Assembly: GCF_023898315.1 (NCBI RefSeq)
Contig: NC_064614.1
Location: forward strand, 379,315,348 to 379,379,347
Direction: 5' to 3'
Origin: Schistocerca nitens
Taxonomy: Eukaryota; Arthropoda; Insecta; Orthoptera; Acrididae
Length of the DNA stretch: 64,000 bases
The notes below the pieces were generated by a model that had not been told where the DNA came from, ran no database searches, and saw only the letters and a program-made list of their open reading frames with translations. The translations under genes and the position numbers were made by a program. How positions within the stretch are numbered: position 1 is the first letter of the stretch; each line of letters begins with the position of its first letter. This document shows positions 48,439 to 60,299 of this stretch, in pieces.

Positions 48439-49859
48439 CACTCCTGGAAATGGAAAAAAGAACACATTGACACCGGTGTGTCAGACCCACCATACTTGCT
48501 CCGGACACTGCGAGAGGGCTGTACAAGCAATGATCACACGCACGGCACAGCGGACACACCAGGAACCGCGGTGTTGGGCGTCGAATGGCGCTAGCTGCGC
48601 AGCATTTGTGCACCGCCGCCGTCAGTGTCAACCAGTTTGCCGTGGCATACGGAGCTCCATCGCAGTCTTTTAACACTGGTAGCATGCCGCGACAGCGTGG
48701 ACGTGAACCGTATGTGCAGTTGACGGACTTTGAGCGAGGGCGTATAGTGGGCATGCGGGAGGCCGGGTGGACGTACCGCCGAATTGCTCAACACGTGGGG
48801 CGTGAGGTCTCCACAGTACATCGATGTTGTCGCCAGTGGTCGGCGGAAGGTGCACGTGCCCGTCGACCTGGGACCGGACCGCAGCGACGCACGGATGCAC
48901 GCCAAGACCGTAGGATCCTACGCAGTGCCGTAGGGGACCGCACCGCCACTTCCCAGCAAATTAGGGACACTGTTGCTCCTGGGGTATCGGCGAGGACCAT
49001 TCGCAACCGTCTCCATGAAGCTGGGCTACGGTGCCGCACACCGTTAGGCCGTCTTGCGCTCACGCCCCAACATCGTGCAGCCCGCCTCCAGTGGTGTCGC
49101 GACAGGCGTGAATGGAGGGACGAATGGAGACGTGTCGTCTTCAGCGATGAGAGTCGCTTCTGCCTTGGTGCCAATGATGGTCGTATGCGTGTTTGGCGCC
49201 GTGTAGGTGAGCGCCACAATCAGGACTGCATACGACCGAGGCACACAGGGCCAACAGCCGGCATCATGGTGTGGGGAGCGATCTCCTACACTGGCCGTAC
49301 ACCACTGGTGATCGTCGAGGGGACACTGAATAGTGCACGGTACATCCAAACCGTCATCGAACCCATCGTTCTACCATTCCTAGACCGGCAAGGGAACTTG
49401 CTGTTCCAACATGACAATGCACGTCCGCATGTATCCCGTGCCACCCAACGTGCTCTAGAAGGTGTAAGTCAACTACCCTGGCCAGCAAGATCTCCGGATC
49501 TGTCCCCCATTGAGCATGTTTGGGACTGGATGAAGCGTCGTCTCACGCGGTCTGCACGTCCAGCACGAACGCTGGTCCAACTGAGGCGCCAGGTGGAAAT
49601 GGCATGGCAAGCCGTTCCACAGGACTACATCCAGCATCTCTACGATCGTCTCCATGGGAGAATAGCAGCCTGCATTGCTGCGAAAGGTGGATATACACTG
49701 TACTAGTGCCGACATTGTGCATGCTCTGTTGCCTGTGTCTATGTGCCTGTGGTTGTCAGTGTGATCATGTGATGTATCTGACCCCAGGAATGTGTCAATA
49801 AAGTTTCCCCTTCCTGGGACAATGAATTCACGGTGTTCTTATTTCAATTTCCAGGAGTG
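48439..49859 (+). mobile_element. Full-length Tc1-like element, family U
   Basis: TA flanks at 48437-48438 and 49860-49861; ends cactcctggaaatggaaaa and its inverted partner with two differences in the first 20 bases. Length 1421 bp. It carries one complete transposase. It inserted into the right arm of the 44700/49862 inverted repeat. Confidence 0.95.
48684..49706 (+). CDS. Tc1-like transposase, intact
   Basis: A 340-residue protein without stops or frameshifts, the usual length for Tc1 transposases. I chose ATG 48684 because MPRQRGREPYVQLTDFERG begins the family's DNA-binding domain; the same frame is open from 48585 but that part looks non-coding. Helix-turn-helix domains occupy about residues 12-110, and RRTDARQDRRI is a basic linker. 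The catalytic core has Asp155 (VFSDESRF), Asp244 (FQHDNARPH) and Glu277 (SPDLSPIEHVW). Only 32 residues separate Asp244 and Glu277, against 34 in classical Tc1. It would bind the element's ends and catalyse cut-and-paste at TA. It is the only transposase here with all catalytic residues in one open frame, so it may be active or was recently. Confidence 0.95.
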   Translation: MPRQRGREPYVQLTDFERGRIVGMREAGWTYRRIAQHVGREVSTVHRCCRQWSAEGARARRPGTGPQRRTDARQDRRILRSAVGDRTATSQQIRDTVAPGVSARTIRNRLHEAGLRCRTPLGRLALTPQHRAARLQWCRDRREWRDEWRRVVFSDESRFCLGANDGRMRVWRRVGERHNQDCIRPRHTGPTAGIMVWGAISYTGRTPLVIVEGTLNSARYIQTVIEPIVLPFLDRQGNLLFQHDNARPHVSRATQRALEGVSQLPWPARSPDLSPIEHVWDWMKRRLTRSARPARTLVQLRRQVEMAWQAVPQDYIQHLYDRLHGRIAACIAAKGGYTLY

Positions 49860-49861
49860 TA

Positions 49862-50095
49862 TAAGAAATAATTCGTCTAGTCGCAAACTTTTGTACAGTG
49901 AAGGAGGGAGTACCATGAACAAACTGCTAAAAATCCTGACATTTGGAGGCGAGTGCAGAGGTGGACGTGCGTTTAAAGATCACTTTCTTCTTGAATAATT
50001 TTAAAACCATGGCCTCTAGCGAAAACGTATCTCAGTTGAACTACTTAAAATTTCCTGCAAGAAAGGTCCTATTCATTTTTTTCCTATGGCTAAGG
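49862..50095 (-). repeat. Inverted repeat pair, right arm
   Basis: The inverse of 44700-44965; the family U Tc1 inserted at its edge (TA at 49860), so the arm probably continued to 48437. Confidence 0.6.
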
Positions 50096-51567
50096 GTATG
50101 CACGAATAAATCGAGAGAATATTGAAAATCTATCGCCACACGTATGCTTCGTAGCTTAGGTGATTTCTGGTCGCCAATTTAATGTAGTTTCCAGACTTGA
50201 TAGTGTCCTCTATAAAATTGTTCGTCTCGACTGCCTCTACACCGCTGCGGTATGTTGTAAAACTGTATATGCAGCACAGTGAAGTCTTCACGTTTCAGTT
50301 TCGCCCATTATTTATATATTTTTACATTGGAAATAACGCAATTTATGCAACCTATTTTGTCCCGTCAGGGCTACCGAGACCATTAAGGGAGACAAAGACC
50401 ATCTAGGACTGACGTTCGTATGTTCTGCTGAGCGTAAGACTACGACTGGTCAGCTGTAACTCCTCATCAAGCTGTTAGGGATGTCCCAGCTGATACAAAA
50501 GGACGACATGATGTTCAAACGAGCGACAGTTTGCTCGAAATCAGGCTATATTAACGGTGAAATCTTTTTCTTTAAATTTTGGCCATTATTAGTAGCTTAC
50601 CAATTGGAAAGCACGCAGTCGTATTGCCATATCTTTTCGCACCCATTTCCGAGTTCTACATCTACAGGAAATTAGCAGTTTTTCTGTTTTTAACTGACAA
50701 AATCGCTTTGGCAGAACGTTACTTATGAATCTTTGCACACATTGGCAGACTACACGCGTCTTGCTGTAATGGCACCACATTGCTAATTCGACTGCACATA
50801 TTCACGTAATCGTAGAAGGAGGAAACGGTTTTTAATAGTTTGTTCCAAGAAGGAAAGTTCACTTTCTTTTACTGGTTTTCTGGTCTTCAACACTCAGAAG
50901 TGTTGTGTAATGAACGGAACCGGAGAGCAACCTCAGCAGTGAACCATGAGCCTGGCAACACAGGGAAGCTGCCTTTTGGTTTCAATTCCATTCTTAATGT
51001 TTATTAAGACTCCTCGTATCTTCATTCCTTCTACAGCAAACGTATTCAGCATTCCGTGCTTAGTTTATCTCAGGATTTCGAGAGCTGTTGGCCGCTCGTT
51101 GTCTTTGTCCAATTTCGGTTTCACAGCATTCTTCCGGGGGAACGTTTCCATTGTTGTTTATACTTTTTCACACACTTAGTAAAGTGTAAAGGCTATAACT
51201 TCCCGCGTAACCCCGCTGAGTAGTAGACGCTTAATTTACTGTAATTCAGACAATTTGTATGATACTGTATATCTATGTATTATATATAAAAACTTCCTCC
51301 TGAATCAGAGTATCTATTCGTCAAAATCTGATCAAAATCCCTATAGCCATTCCTGATACTAACCCGTATATACAGATGGACGCGGGAAAGCGACTTCAGA
51401 ATACATTGAAGCGCAAAAGAAACTGGTATAAGCCTGTATACTCAAATAAAGAGATATGTAAACAGGCAAATATATCGCTGCGGTCAGCAACGACTGTATA
51501 AGAAAAAAAATTGCGCAGTTGTTAGATCGGTTACTGCTGCTATATTGGCAAGTTATCAGGATTAAAT
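50096..51567. other. No recognised feature
   Basis: About 1.5 kb of AT-rich sequence with short frames only. Confidence 0.4.
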
Positions 51568-52640
51568 TTGTTTGTACGTGGTGTTAGAGTCGACGCACGA
51601 GCGATAGGACACAGTATCTCCGAGGTAGCGATGGAATGGGGATTTTCCCGTACGACCATTTCACGAGTGTACCGTGAATATCATGAATCCGGTAGAACAT
51701 CAAATCTCCGACATGGCTGCGGCCGGAAGAAGATCATTCAAGAACGGGACCAATGACGATTGAAGATAATCGTTCATCGTGACAGAAGTGCAACCGTTCC
51801 CCAAACTGCTGCAGATTTCAATGCTGAGCCATCAACACCTGTCAGCCTGCGAACCATTCAATGAACATCATCGATATGGGCTTTCGGAGCCGAAGGCCCA
51901 CTCGTGTACCCTCGATGGCAGCACGACACAAAGCTTGACACCTCGCCTGGGCCCGTCGAAACCAACATTTGTCTGTTGACGACTGGAAACACGTTGCCTG
52001 GTCGGACGAGTCTCGTGTCATTGTTTCGAGCGGATGGACGTGTACGGATATGGAGACAATCTCATCAATCCATGGACCCTGCATATTAGCAGAGAACTGG
52101 TCAAGCTGGTGGAGACTCTATGAAGTGTGGTGCGTGTGCAATTAGAAATGACACAGGAAACCTGACACCTCTAGATACGACTCTGACATATGACACGTAC
52201 GTAAACATCCTGTCTGATCACATGCATCCGTTCAAGTTCACTGTGCATTCCGACGGACTAGGGCAGTTCCAGCAGGGCAATGTGAACCCCACCTGTTCAG
52301 AATTGCTACAGAGTGGCTCCAGGAACACTCTTCTGAGTTTCAACACTTCTGCTGGCCACCTAACTCGCCAGACATAAAGATTATGGAGCATGTCTGAGAT
52401 GCCTTGCAACGTGCTGTTCGGAAAAGACATCCACCCCGTCGTACTCGTACGGATTTATGGACATCCCTGCAGGATACGTGGTGTCAGTGCCCTCCAGCAC
52501 TAATTCAGACATTAGTTGAGTCCATGCCACGTTGTGTTGCGGCACTTCTGCTTGCTCGCGGGAGACCTACACGATATGAGACAAGTGCACTAGTTTCATT
52601 GTATCTACATGAGCAAAAACGTGATGAATGTCGTCTGGTG
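51568..52640 (+). pseudogene. Tc1-like transposase relic, family V
   Basis: Fragments in order: helix-turn-helix (SISEVAMEWGFSRTTISRVY), linker (RDRSATVPQTAADFNAEPST), core (LFRADGRVRIWRQSHQSMDP, then HSDGLGQFQQGNVNP) and C-terminal (SPCHVVLRHF / VESMPRCVAALLLARG). The second catalytic block has QGN where the family has QDN, so an Asp is Gly. Several frame changes. Terminal repeats were not identified. Confidence 0.8.
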
Positions 52641-53134
52641 GCGTTGCAGTAGCGTGACATACTATATATACATGGAGCAAAGACGAATGAGGAATCATTC
52701 TAGCAACGATACGCCCCGCTAATGAGAACATACACTGACAAAAGTGATTTTGACAAAGAGCGGATTGTTATGGCCTGTTGCCTACGAACAAGCATCTCGA
52801 AAATGGCGGAGCTAGTTGGCTGTTTACGTGTCACTGTCGTGAGCGTGTTTATAAAGTGGTTGATGGACGTTGAAAGCAAGGGTTTGTGACAGAGTATTAG
52901 ACGAGCACGCCTCATCACTGAACGTCGAGGTCAGAGGCTTGGCCGCTCTGTGAAGAAGGATAGGCAGCGATCTGTGTCAAATCTGAAGACAAAGTGCGAC
53001 CCTGGTGCTGCGCGAGGGTTTCGGAATTGCTGAACAAGCGGCTCTGCAGCAGAGGAACTCTCCGTATTCCCAAGTCTATCAAACGACAGTTAAGCCAGCG
53101 TTGGGCTCGGATTAATGGACCGTGGATTTAGAAC

Positions 53135-54540
53135 TACATCTACATCGATATTTTGTAATCCACCTTACGGCGCGTGGCGCAGGGAACCCCGGTCACTATT
53201 AGTCATTTCCGTTCCTGTTCCACTTGAAAATAGAATGAGGGAAAACGACTATCTATATGCCTCCGTATAAGCCCAAATTTCTCGTATCTTATCTTCGTGG
53301 TCCTTCAGCGCAATGTATGTTGGTCGCAGTATAACAGTTCTGCTGTCAGCTTCAAATGCCGGTTCACTAAATTTTTTCAATGGCGTTCATCGAAAAGAAC
53401 GTCGCCTTCCCTTCAGTGATTCCCATTTCAGTTCCCAAAGCATATCTGTAACACTTGTCCGTTTTTCGAACGTACCAGTAACATATCTAGCAGCCAGCCT
53501 CTGAAATGCTTCGATGTTTTTCTTTAATCCGACCTGATTAGAATCCCAAACATTGTCGAGCTGACTCAAGAATAGATAGCTTTAGTGACCTATATGCGTC
53601 TCCTTTCCAGATGAACCACACCTTTCTAGAATTCTCCCAATAAACCAAAGTTGATCATTCGCTTTTAGTATCACAAATATTCACATGCTCATTGCATTTC
53701 ATATCGCTTTGCAACGTTACGACAAGATACTTAACAATGCGACTGTGCCAAGCTATGCTGTATCCGAACATTATGGGCTTTTTTTCCTACTAAACGATAT
53801 TAACTTACATTTTTCAACTAGAAGTCAACTTGTATCCTCCTACAGTCACTCAACTTCGACATCTTACCGTACACAACGGCATCGTCAGCAAACAACCGTA
53901 GATGGCTGCCCACCCTGTCCGCCAAATGATTTATGTGTATAGAAAATAACAGCGGTCCTATCCCACTTCCCTGGGGCACTCCTGACGAAATCCTTGTCTC
54001 TGGTGAACACTTGCCGTGGAGGACGACATACTGGGTTCTATGCCGTAAGAAGTCTTCGAGTCACTCACATATCTGTGAACTTATACCATATGCTCGTACC
54101 TTCTTTAACAGCCTGCAGTGGGGCACCGTATCAAATGCTTTCCGGAAATCTAGAAATATGGAATCTGCCTGTTGCGCTTCATCCACAGTTTCCAGAATAT
54201 CATGTGAGAAATAGGCAAGCTGAGCTTCGCACGAGCGATGCTTTCTAAAACCATATTGATTCGTGGACGTAAGCTTCTCAGTTTCAAAGAAGTTTGTTAT
54301 ATTCGAACTGAGAATATGTTCAAGGACTCTGCAGCAAATCGAAGTTAATAATATTGGTCTGTAATTTTTCTGGTCCGTTCTTTTACCCTTCTTATTCACT
54401 GGAGTCACCTGCACTTTATTCCAGTCACTTGGGACTTTATGCTGTGCTAGAGATTACGATTAATTCAGGCTAGGTAAGGGACCAATCCCGTGGAGTACTC
54501 TTTGTAAAACCGAACTGGAATTCCATCCGGACATGGTGGT
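53135..54540 (-). mobile_element. Jockey/CR1-like LINE, copy 3, 5'-truncated
   Basis: It runs from the 3' tail (acatctacatcgat on the plus strand, 53135) to the start of the reverse transcriptase (54540). Same family as copy 2. No ORF1 or endonuclease. It sits inside a Tc1-like relic, so it inserted later than that element. Confidence 0.8.
53390..54414 (-). pseudogene. LINE reverse transcriptase relic
   Basis: Frame 54061-54414 contains NYRPILLTSICCRVLEHIL, NQYGFRKHRSCEAQL and IFLDFRKAFDTVPHCRLL; the next block (GVPQGSGIGPLLF, LFADDAVVYGKMSKL, intact Asp pair) lies in another frame to about 53870. Frame 53387-53569 (WDSNQVGLKKNIEAFQRL) is the C-terminal domain. Frameshifted and 5'-truncated. 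Confidence 0.8.
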
Positions 54541-55299
54541 TGGTCTGTTAGATGGTCAAATGATGGTATGTTTGCACGATTCACCTGTGTGAACCGTGCC
54601 GCTGTGAACTACGTGAACATTATTGCGCACCACATTCATCCCTTCATACTTGACGTGTTTCTCAACAACTGTGGCATTTTCCAACGAAATAACTGTCCTT
54701 GTCACAAGGCCAAAGTATTGTTACTCATGTTTGAGGAGTCTGATATGATGAACTCAAGTTTTTGCCTTGCCTAGTTAAATCCTCTTGATGTGATCCCGCT
54801 TGAACACAGTTGCCATAATATTGGGCGCCATCTCCGTGCCTCTCAAACCACCGGTCCGTAATTTTCGGGAATTTGTGTCCTGTAGACATCCTGATGCTAC
54901 GTATTTCCGGAAGCTTGTCAAGGACTTGTTAAATCCATGCCACGTAGAGTAGCTTCTGTATTGCGTTCCAGAGGCAGACCAACACGCATTTAGATAGGTG
55001 GTCACGATTTTTTCACTCATCAGTGTAGGTACAGTGTCAGCTTTAGTGCCCGTCGTTGCTGGTGATTTTTAATATCTGACACACAGTGTGACTGGCCCTG
55101 TGCCTTGTTGAGACTCATAGCGAATGCAAGCCGCGATGTAATGACGTCTGATGGTATTTATACTAGTTCCAAGAGGGATGCTGCCGCTGCAATTTATTAT
55201 CGCAATAGAACTTGCAGTCAGTTTACCATGATATGTGTCGTTTGTTAGATATTTAATTTTTCGTTGATTTTCTTCACTGTTCCATCTGAATATATATAC

Positions 55300-55760
55300 T
55301 GATGTTCTTCTTTGACCAAGATAGCCCCATTCAAATTCAGTTCCCTCAGCACGGGACAATAGTGAATGCCCAGCGTTACTCCCAAACCTTGACCACCCTT
55401 CGTCAAGCGATCAAATCAAAACGACCAGGCAATCTCATCCGTGGGGTCTTTCTGCTCCACGACAATGCTAAGCCTGATACGACCACCACAGTCGCGGCAC
55501 TCCTGTAGAAATTCAAATGGGAGGTTCTCGGCCACCCTCCATACAGTCCGGACCTCTCTCCCTCTGATTACGCCATTTTTGGTCCCCTTAAAAAAGCTCT
55601 GCGGTGCAAACGATTCGCATCGGACGACGACGTCCAGCTGTATGTGCGGAACTAATTAACATCGTAGTCCTGGGAATTTTATGAGACAGCCAGTCACCGC
55701 CTTGTGTCACAGTGGGGCAAGTGTCTCAACAACCAGGGTCAATACTTCTTACATACCGGC
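55300..55760 (+). pseudogene. mariner transposase (DD34D), C-terminal half
   Basis: GTIVNAQRYSQTLTTLRQAI is followed by FLLHDNAKP with the second Asp and PPYSPDLSPSDYAIFGPL with the third. I count 34 residues between those Asp, as in mariner. An in-frame TAG falls at 55506-55508. The first Asp and the DNA-binding domain are missing. It continues with DDDVQLYVRN to WGKCLNNQGQYF. Confidence 0.85.
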
Positions 55761-55805
55761 ACTGGTTTCTGTAATTATGCCTCCGGCTCGTTTCTGTTTG
55801 AACAT

Positions 55806-55955
55806 GAGTGGCAATCTGGCAAGTCTTTAACAACATGTATGGTGACTACCTCTGTCAGCACATATTCGTTGTACGGTGCAGTCGGTGCAGTGTATAAAGT
55901 TTTTGGGTTAGAATGTAGGAGGTCGAGGGTTCGATCCTGGGTTGAGGCGAATTTT
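55806..55955 (+). mobile_element. tRNA-derived SINE-D, forward copy
   Basis: It contains tatggtgactacctctgtca, B box gggttcgatcctggg at about 55927-55941 and a short T-rich tail. It matches 57288-57426 inverted. Confidence 0.75.
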
Positions 55956-57287
55956 TTTATTTGCTTATTTCATTTTGAAATTTTATTCTGTAATATACAC
56001 CATTTCTTAGGTCACGCTTACCCTAAATTTACAACATTTTGTAACGCTGAACATAACAAATACGTGATTAGTCGAATAAGAAATAGACAGTTGAAACAAA
56101 TTACCTGTTATAATACAGAATAACTACAAAAACAATATCAGCTTCGAAATGCTAAAGATGACAGCACAGTACAATAACACAACATCTACTTGTCATTTAT
56201 ACTACATGTAATATGAGCGCTCAGATGTCGCACATTAGCAACCAGTGACAATAACAATGTCCATATTAATGACCGCATGACCTTCACAACAAATACGTTG
56301 TCCTCAGAACAACAGATGCTCAAAGCGACCTCCCTCCACGTCCAAATACTGCGCATCTCGCCGGATCATACAGCTCTGGTCCCTTTGCAGCATAGACACG
56401 AGCTCCAGATGACAAAACACATTTTTTCTGGATAGCATCGACGAGGATATATAGCAGCATATTCACGAGCGGCAACACCAGCCAGGTTATTAGATGCACC
56501 AAGGGCCAGAAGCATATCCACACATACAGCGTTTGTCTATGCCATATGTCTGCCACACTGATTTAGAGATTTACAATGAGAAAATTCGATACGTGTACGC
56601 CTGAACATTGGAGTCTGTCACGGGCGCGTTACTTCGCTCGAAACTAGTCCCTGTCTGGTGGACAGCGCATACAGTATAAACACGCCGTCAGTCCTGTGCG
56701 CTGTTCCACCTGATGCACATTAACCTTCAGGCAGATATTGTTCAGCATGATTCATCCTAACACCGCTAATCGTGAAACGTTCGGTTTCGAATTACACTGT
56801 TTCCCTAATGGTAACAGATGTGATGTTTCCACAATGCTATGGATAGAATAATAATAATAACAATAATAATGCATTGACATACGTACTAAACAGCATGCAG
56901 TCACCAGACTCAATGTTGAAAGGCATAATTAGTGGGGATATGGTGACAACACATACAAATAGTAACCGAGTTTGGCCGTTACTAGTCCTACTGGTAACGT
57001 AAGGCCCTAACGAAATGTAATGGACCTGAATGAGGCAAGAATAATAGTTGGTACTAATCTATGGGGCCATAGGAGGAAGGTACAAAGAAAGCAGGTTTCG
57101 AATCTAGTAGATGACGTGGTGCGAATAGATCCACGCCCACGATGTGGAAAGGGCTTCATCCAAAGCTGACCAGTTTTCCATTTCTATGACTGCAGTATGT
57201 AAATGCAAATGTTTGCTAGAGGACCCACTGCAATCGCTGTCGACGATTAAGATGCCAGATACCGTACCACCTAGACTATATTTACCA
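55956..57287. other. Unassigned, between inverted SINE-D copies
   Basis: Contains a 78-codon minus-strand frame at 56320-56556 without a recognised motif, and an aataataataa run near 56847. No other repeat seen. Confidence 0.35.
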
Positions 57288-57426
57288 AATAAAAACGTAC
57301 GCCTCAGCCCAGGATCGAACCCTCGACCTCCACGACGCTAACCCGAAACTTAATCCACTGCACAGTACAACCAATATGTGGTGACAGAGGTAGTCACCAT
57401 ACATGTGGTTACCGTGTTGCCAGATT
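57288..57426 (-). mobile_element. tRNA-derived SINE-D, reverse copy
   Basis: Inverted B box aggatcgaaccctcg at 57311-57325, then the shared block around 57388-57407. A cytosine run follows at about 57531-57549. Confidence 0.75.
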
Positions 57427-58042
57427 GTCTCCTTTAACGTCCTTTTTCTGCCGAATGTACTCACCATACGAAATTTTGGGAGAGACATTTTTTTATCGCT
57501 CACATGTGAGGTGTCACGCTGCGAAGCACCCCTCCCCCCCCCCCCCCCGGGTGCGCGGATTTCGCTTCGCACTATGTATACAGGGAGAGTCATAAATTAG
57601 AAGAAATATGTCATGCAAATTGACACACACTGAGCTACAAACATAAATTCGTTTTCCGCATGTTTCTATGTCAATGAATGACGATGCAATTGAATGGTAA
57701 AAATCTGGAAATATGAAGTGGACTTATGGGTGTTAACTGTACTCCGACATTGTCCAAGGGGACAGATCGGCAACAGGGCACAACACGCGAGTGTTGTAGG
57801 TAGTCTAGCCGCTCACCAGAAGGCGAGGCATGCGGCGTCAAGCGACGGTCTGCGTGACACTGCGAGCAACGACATCGCCCACATCTATCTCGTACCGGTT
57901 ACGCTGACTGGTATCACTGTACATGCATGTTTTATAATATGGTTTTTGTGTCCCAGACTTAGTTTTAAGAAATGAGTACATAGATGCAGAATACAAAATA
58001 CAACTCCACAGGTATGTGTCAGTTAAGACAAACGAATACAGT

Positions 58043-59400
58043 TCAGCTGTACAAACCGAAACTAACATAGAAACACTTGACCAGGAGCTGCAGTGGCGGT
58101 TTATAAGTACTGTTCGAAATGACGGCCACGGTGTGTGTGGCAAAGTTGAACTCTTCGCTGGAAGGATTGCTGAACACTGTCCAACATGTCTGTATCTCTT
58201 TGCGTAATATCACAGGCATGTTGTATTCTGCGTTGAAGGGTGTTGACATCAACAACCTCTCCTTCATAAATCACTGATTTCAGATGGCCACACAAAAAGA
58301 AATCCAGTGGATTCAGATCTGGTAATCTTGCTAGCCATGTTACAGGGCCTCAAATGGTTCAAATGGCTCTGAGCACTATGGGACTCAACTGCTGTGGTTA
58401 TCAGTCCCCTAGAACTTAGAACTACTTAAACCTAACTAACCTAAGGACATCACACACATCCATGCCCGAGGCAGGATTCGAACCTGCGACCGTAGCAGTC
58501 CCACGGTTCCGGACTGCAGGGCCTCCACGACCGATCCATTTCTAAGGGAAGGCACTGTGCAGGTGGAGTCGCACTGTGCCGCTGAACTGAGCGGGGCCAC
58601 CATCATGCATGTACCACAGGTTCATACGAGAGGCCAAACTAACGTCTTCCAACAATTCCGGTAATGTAGCATCGAGGAAACGCAGATACCGCTCTACTGT
58701 AAGCCTTTGTGGTAGGACAAGTGGCCCTATGAGATGGTGATTAATAATACAGCACCAGATATTGACACCGCAACGTTGTTGGTATCCTCGTATCACTGTG
58801 CTGTGGGGGTTTCCTTCCGCCCACTCGAGCGAATTATGCGAATTCACTATACCCTCCTTCGTGAAATGGGCTTCGTCGGCGAACAGTATAGTTCGTGAAA
58901 AATGTTGGTCGTGGGTCTGACGCCGTAGGATAAACTTGCAGAAGACCAGCCTCCTCTGATAGTCTTCCGGCAATAATGCCTGTACCTTCTGCATGCGAAA
59001 GGGATGGTAATGGTTTCTATAGAGTACTCGCATAACAGGATATTGTGACATTCCGACCGCAGTGGAGAGAGACCTGGTGGTTATTGTTCGGTCCTCCGCA
59101 ACAGTTTGTAACAATTTTTCTTCGTCATCCGCACCGTACGTAGACGGTCGGCCACGACCAATAAATCCTGGAGGTGCTACAGATGCACCATACTCCCTCA
59201 AGCGCCTGTCCACAGAGTAAAACGTTTTTGCGGATGGAAGGCTCCGGCTAGGAAACCTCTCGTGATACAGTTGCCTTGCAACGTCAGCTCTTCCATCTGC
59301 AAGCCCATAGGTGAGGTGGATGTCGGCGTTATTCCTCGTTTGTGAAACTTTCCTTGGTACTGTAGTAACAATGCGACGCGGCCGTTAGCAGCTGTTGACA
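58043..59400 (-). pseudogene. DD41D-type mariner transposase, split by SINE-A
   Basis: Reads from about 59350: helix-turn-helix part (NNADIHLTYGLADGRAD, LPSAKTFYSVDRRLREYG), then TILFADEAHFTKEGI with the first catalytic Asp (about 58880), then MNLWYMHDGGPAQFSGTV with the second. A TAG at 58542-58544 follows, then WIGRGGP, the SINE insertion, and VTWLARLPDLNPLDFF with the third Asp near 58310. I count 41 residues between the last two Asp once the SINE is removed. The protein is open apart from that stop and the insertion. Confidence 0.87.
58352..58516 (-). mobile_element. SINE-A, 5'-truncated, inside mariner
   Basis: Bracketed by cagggcctc at 58343-58351 and 58517-58525. It lacks the first ~35 bp of the tRNA head (from the gcc-end) and ends at ggactg. 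5' truncation is what LINE-driven copying produces. The transposase frame continues across the site when it is removed. Confidence 0.93.
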
Positions 59401-59739
59401 CTGCGAGTATCGGGCAGAGTGAGCAGCGCAGAGGTGTAAACACGTCATGCACGCCGCGGTTTTACTTCCGCCGTTGACCACTCTTTCCGCTTACAGGACA
59501 CACGTTCCCTAACGTGAGACTGTACGCTCCGTTACCGCCGGCAACATGTGATTCACAAGTTCTGATACAATTTCACATACACTACGATGGGATTTGTTCT
59601 TCCTCGTATCTTTCAAACGCTGGCAGATACACATCAGCTCATTGGTGTGTCATGTGGAGAACGAAATTAACAACGGTGCGTCACGCGTTACGCATAGCTG
59701 CATGCGGTACTCGACATATTTTTCCTCATTTATGACTCA

Positions 59740-59781
<42 letters not shown>

Positions 59782-60280
59782 CATGGGGGCTTAATTAAAA
59801 TAGAATGCAAATAATTTTAATTTTTTGATTTAGTAGCTGTCTGTTCGATTACGAAGTCTCGTAAACGGTTGGCCCTGACTAGTCTTATTACGCTATCTGA
59901 CTGCATAGAACAACAACAAAGAATGAAATGAAAATTTTCGTTAACACAATTAATTAATTAAGTCCCCAGCAACTATAAAACCTACGAAACCAAAGCACAA
60001 GTGTAACTGTTCTGTATGTGGAAGTATGACTCAACGCACATCTGGCACGGTTCTTCTTCAACAAGACAAGAATTTTTAAATACCAATTATACTGACGTGA
60101 TAAAAGAAAATTAGAAATACTATAATTGCGCAAAAAACCCAGAATTACACTCTAATACAAGAACACACGCCAGATGCTTTGTTGACTGAACCTGTAATGA
60201 CGCATTATTCAGGACATTGAAATAATGAGAAAGAAAAGAAAAGTAGTTTGTTACCTTAATTTATATTGATGAAAAGCACT
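59401..60280. other. Unassigned, with (TA)n at 59742-59780
   Basis: The first 150 bases may hold the end of the DD41D mariner. A 40-bp TA microsatellite follows. The rest is AT-rich. Confidence 0.4.
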
Positions 60281-60299
60281 CTAGACATTACAATCTCTC

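Larger units (their letters stand above)
52730..55005 (+). pseudogene. Second Tc1-like transposase relic, split by a LINE
   Basis: The N-terminal part (52730-53125) reads DFDKERIVMACCLRTSISKM. The C-terminal half (54590-55000) reads NRAAVNYVNIIAHHIHPF, CGIFQRNNCPCHKAKVLL and KSMPRRVASVLRSRG. The LINE at 53135-54540 lies between. The part with the first catalytic Asp is missing between the two, so deletion accompanied or followed the insertion. NN stands where QDN is expected. Confidence 0.75.
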
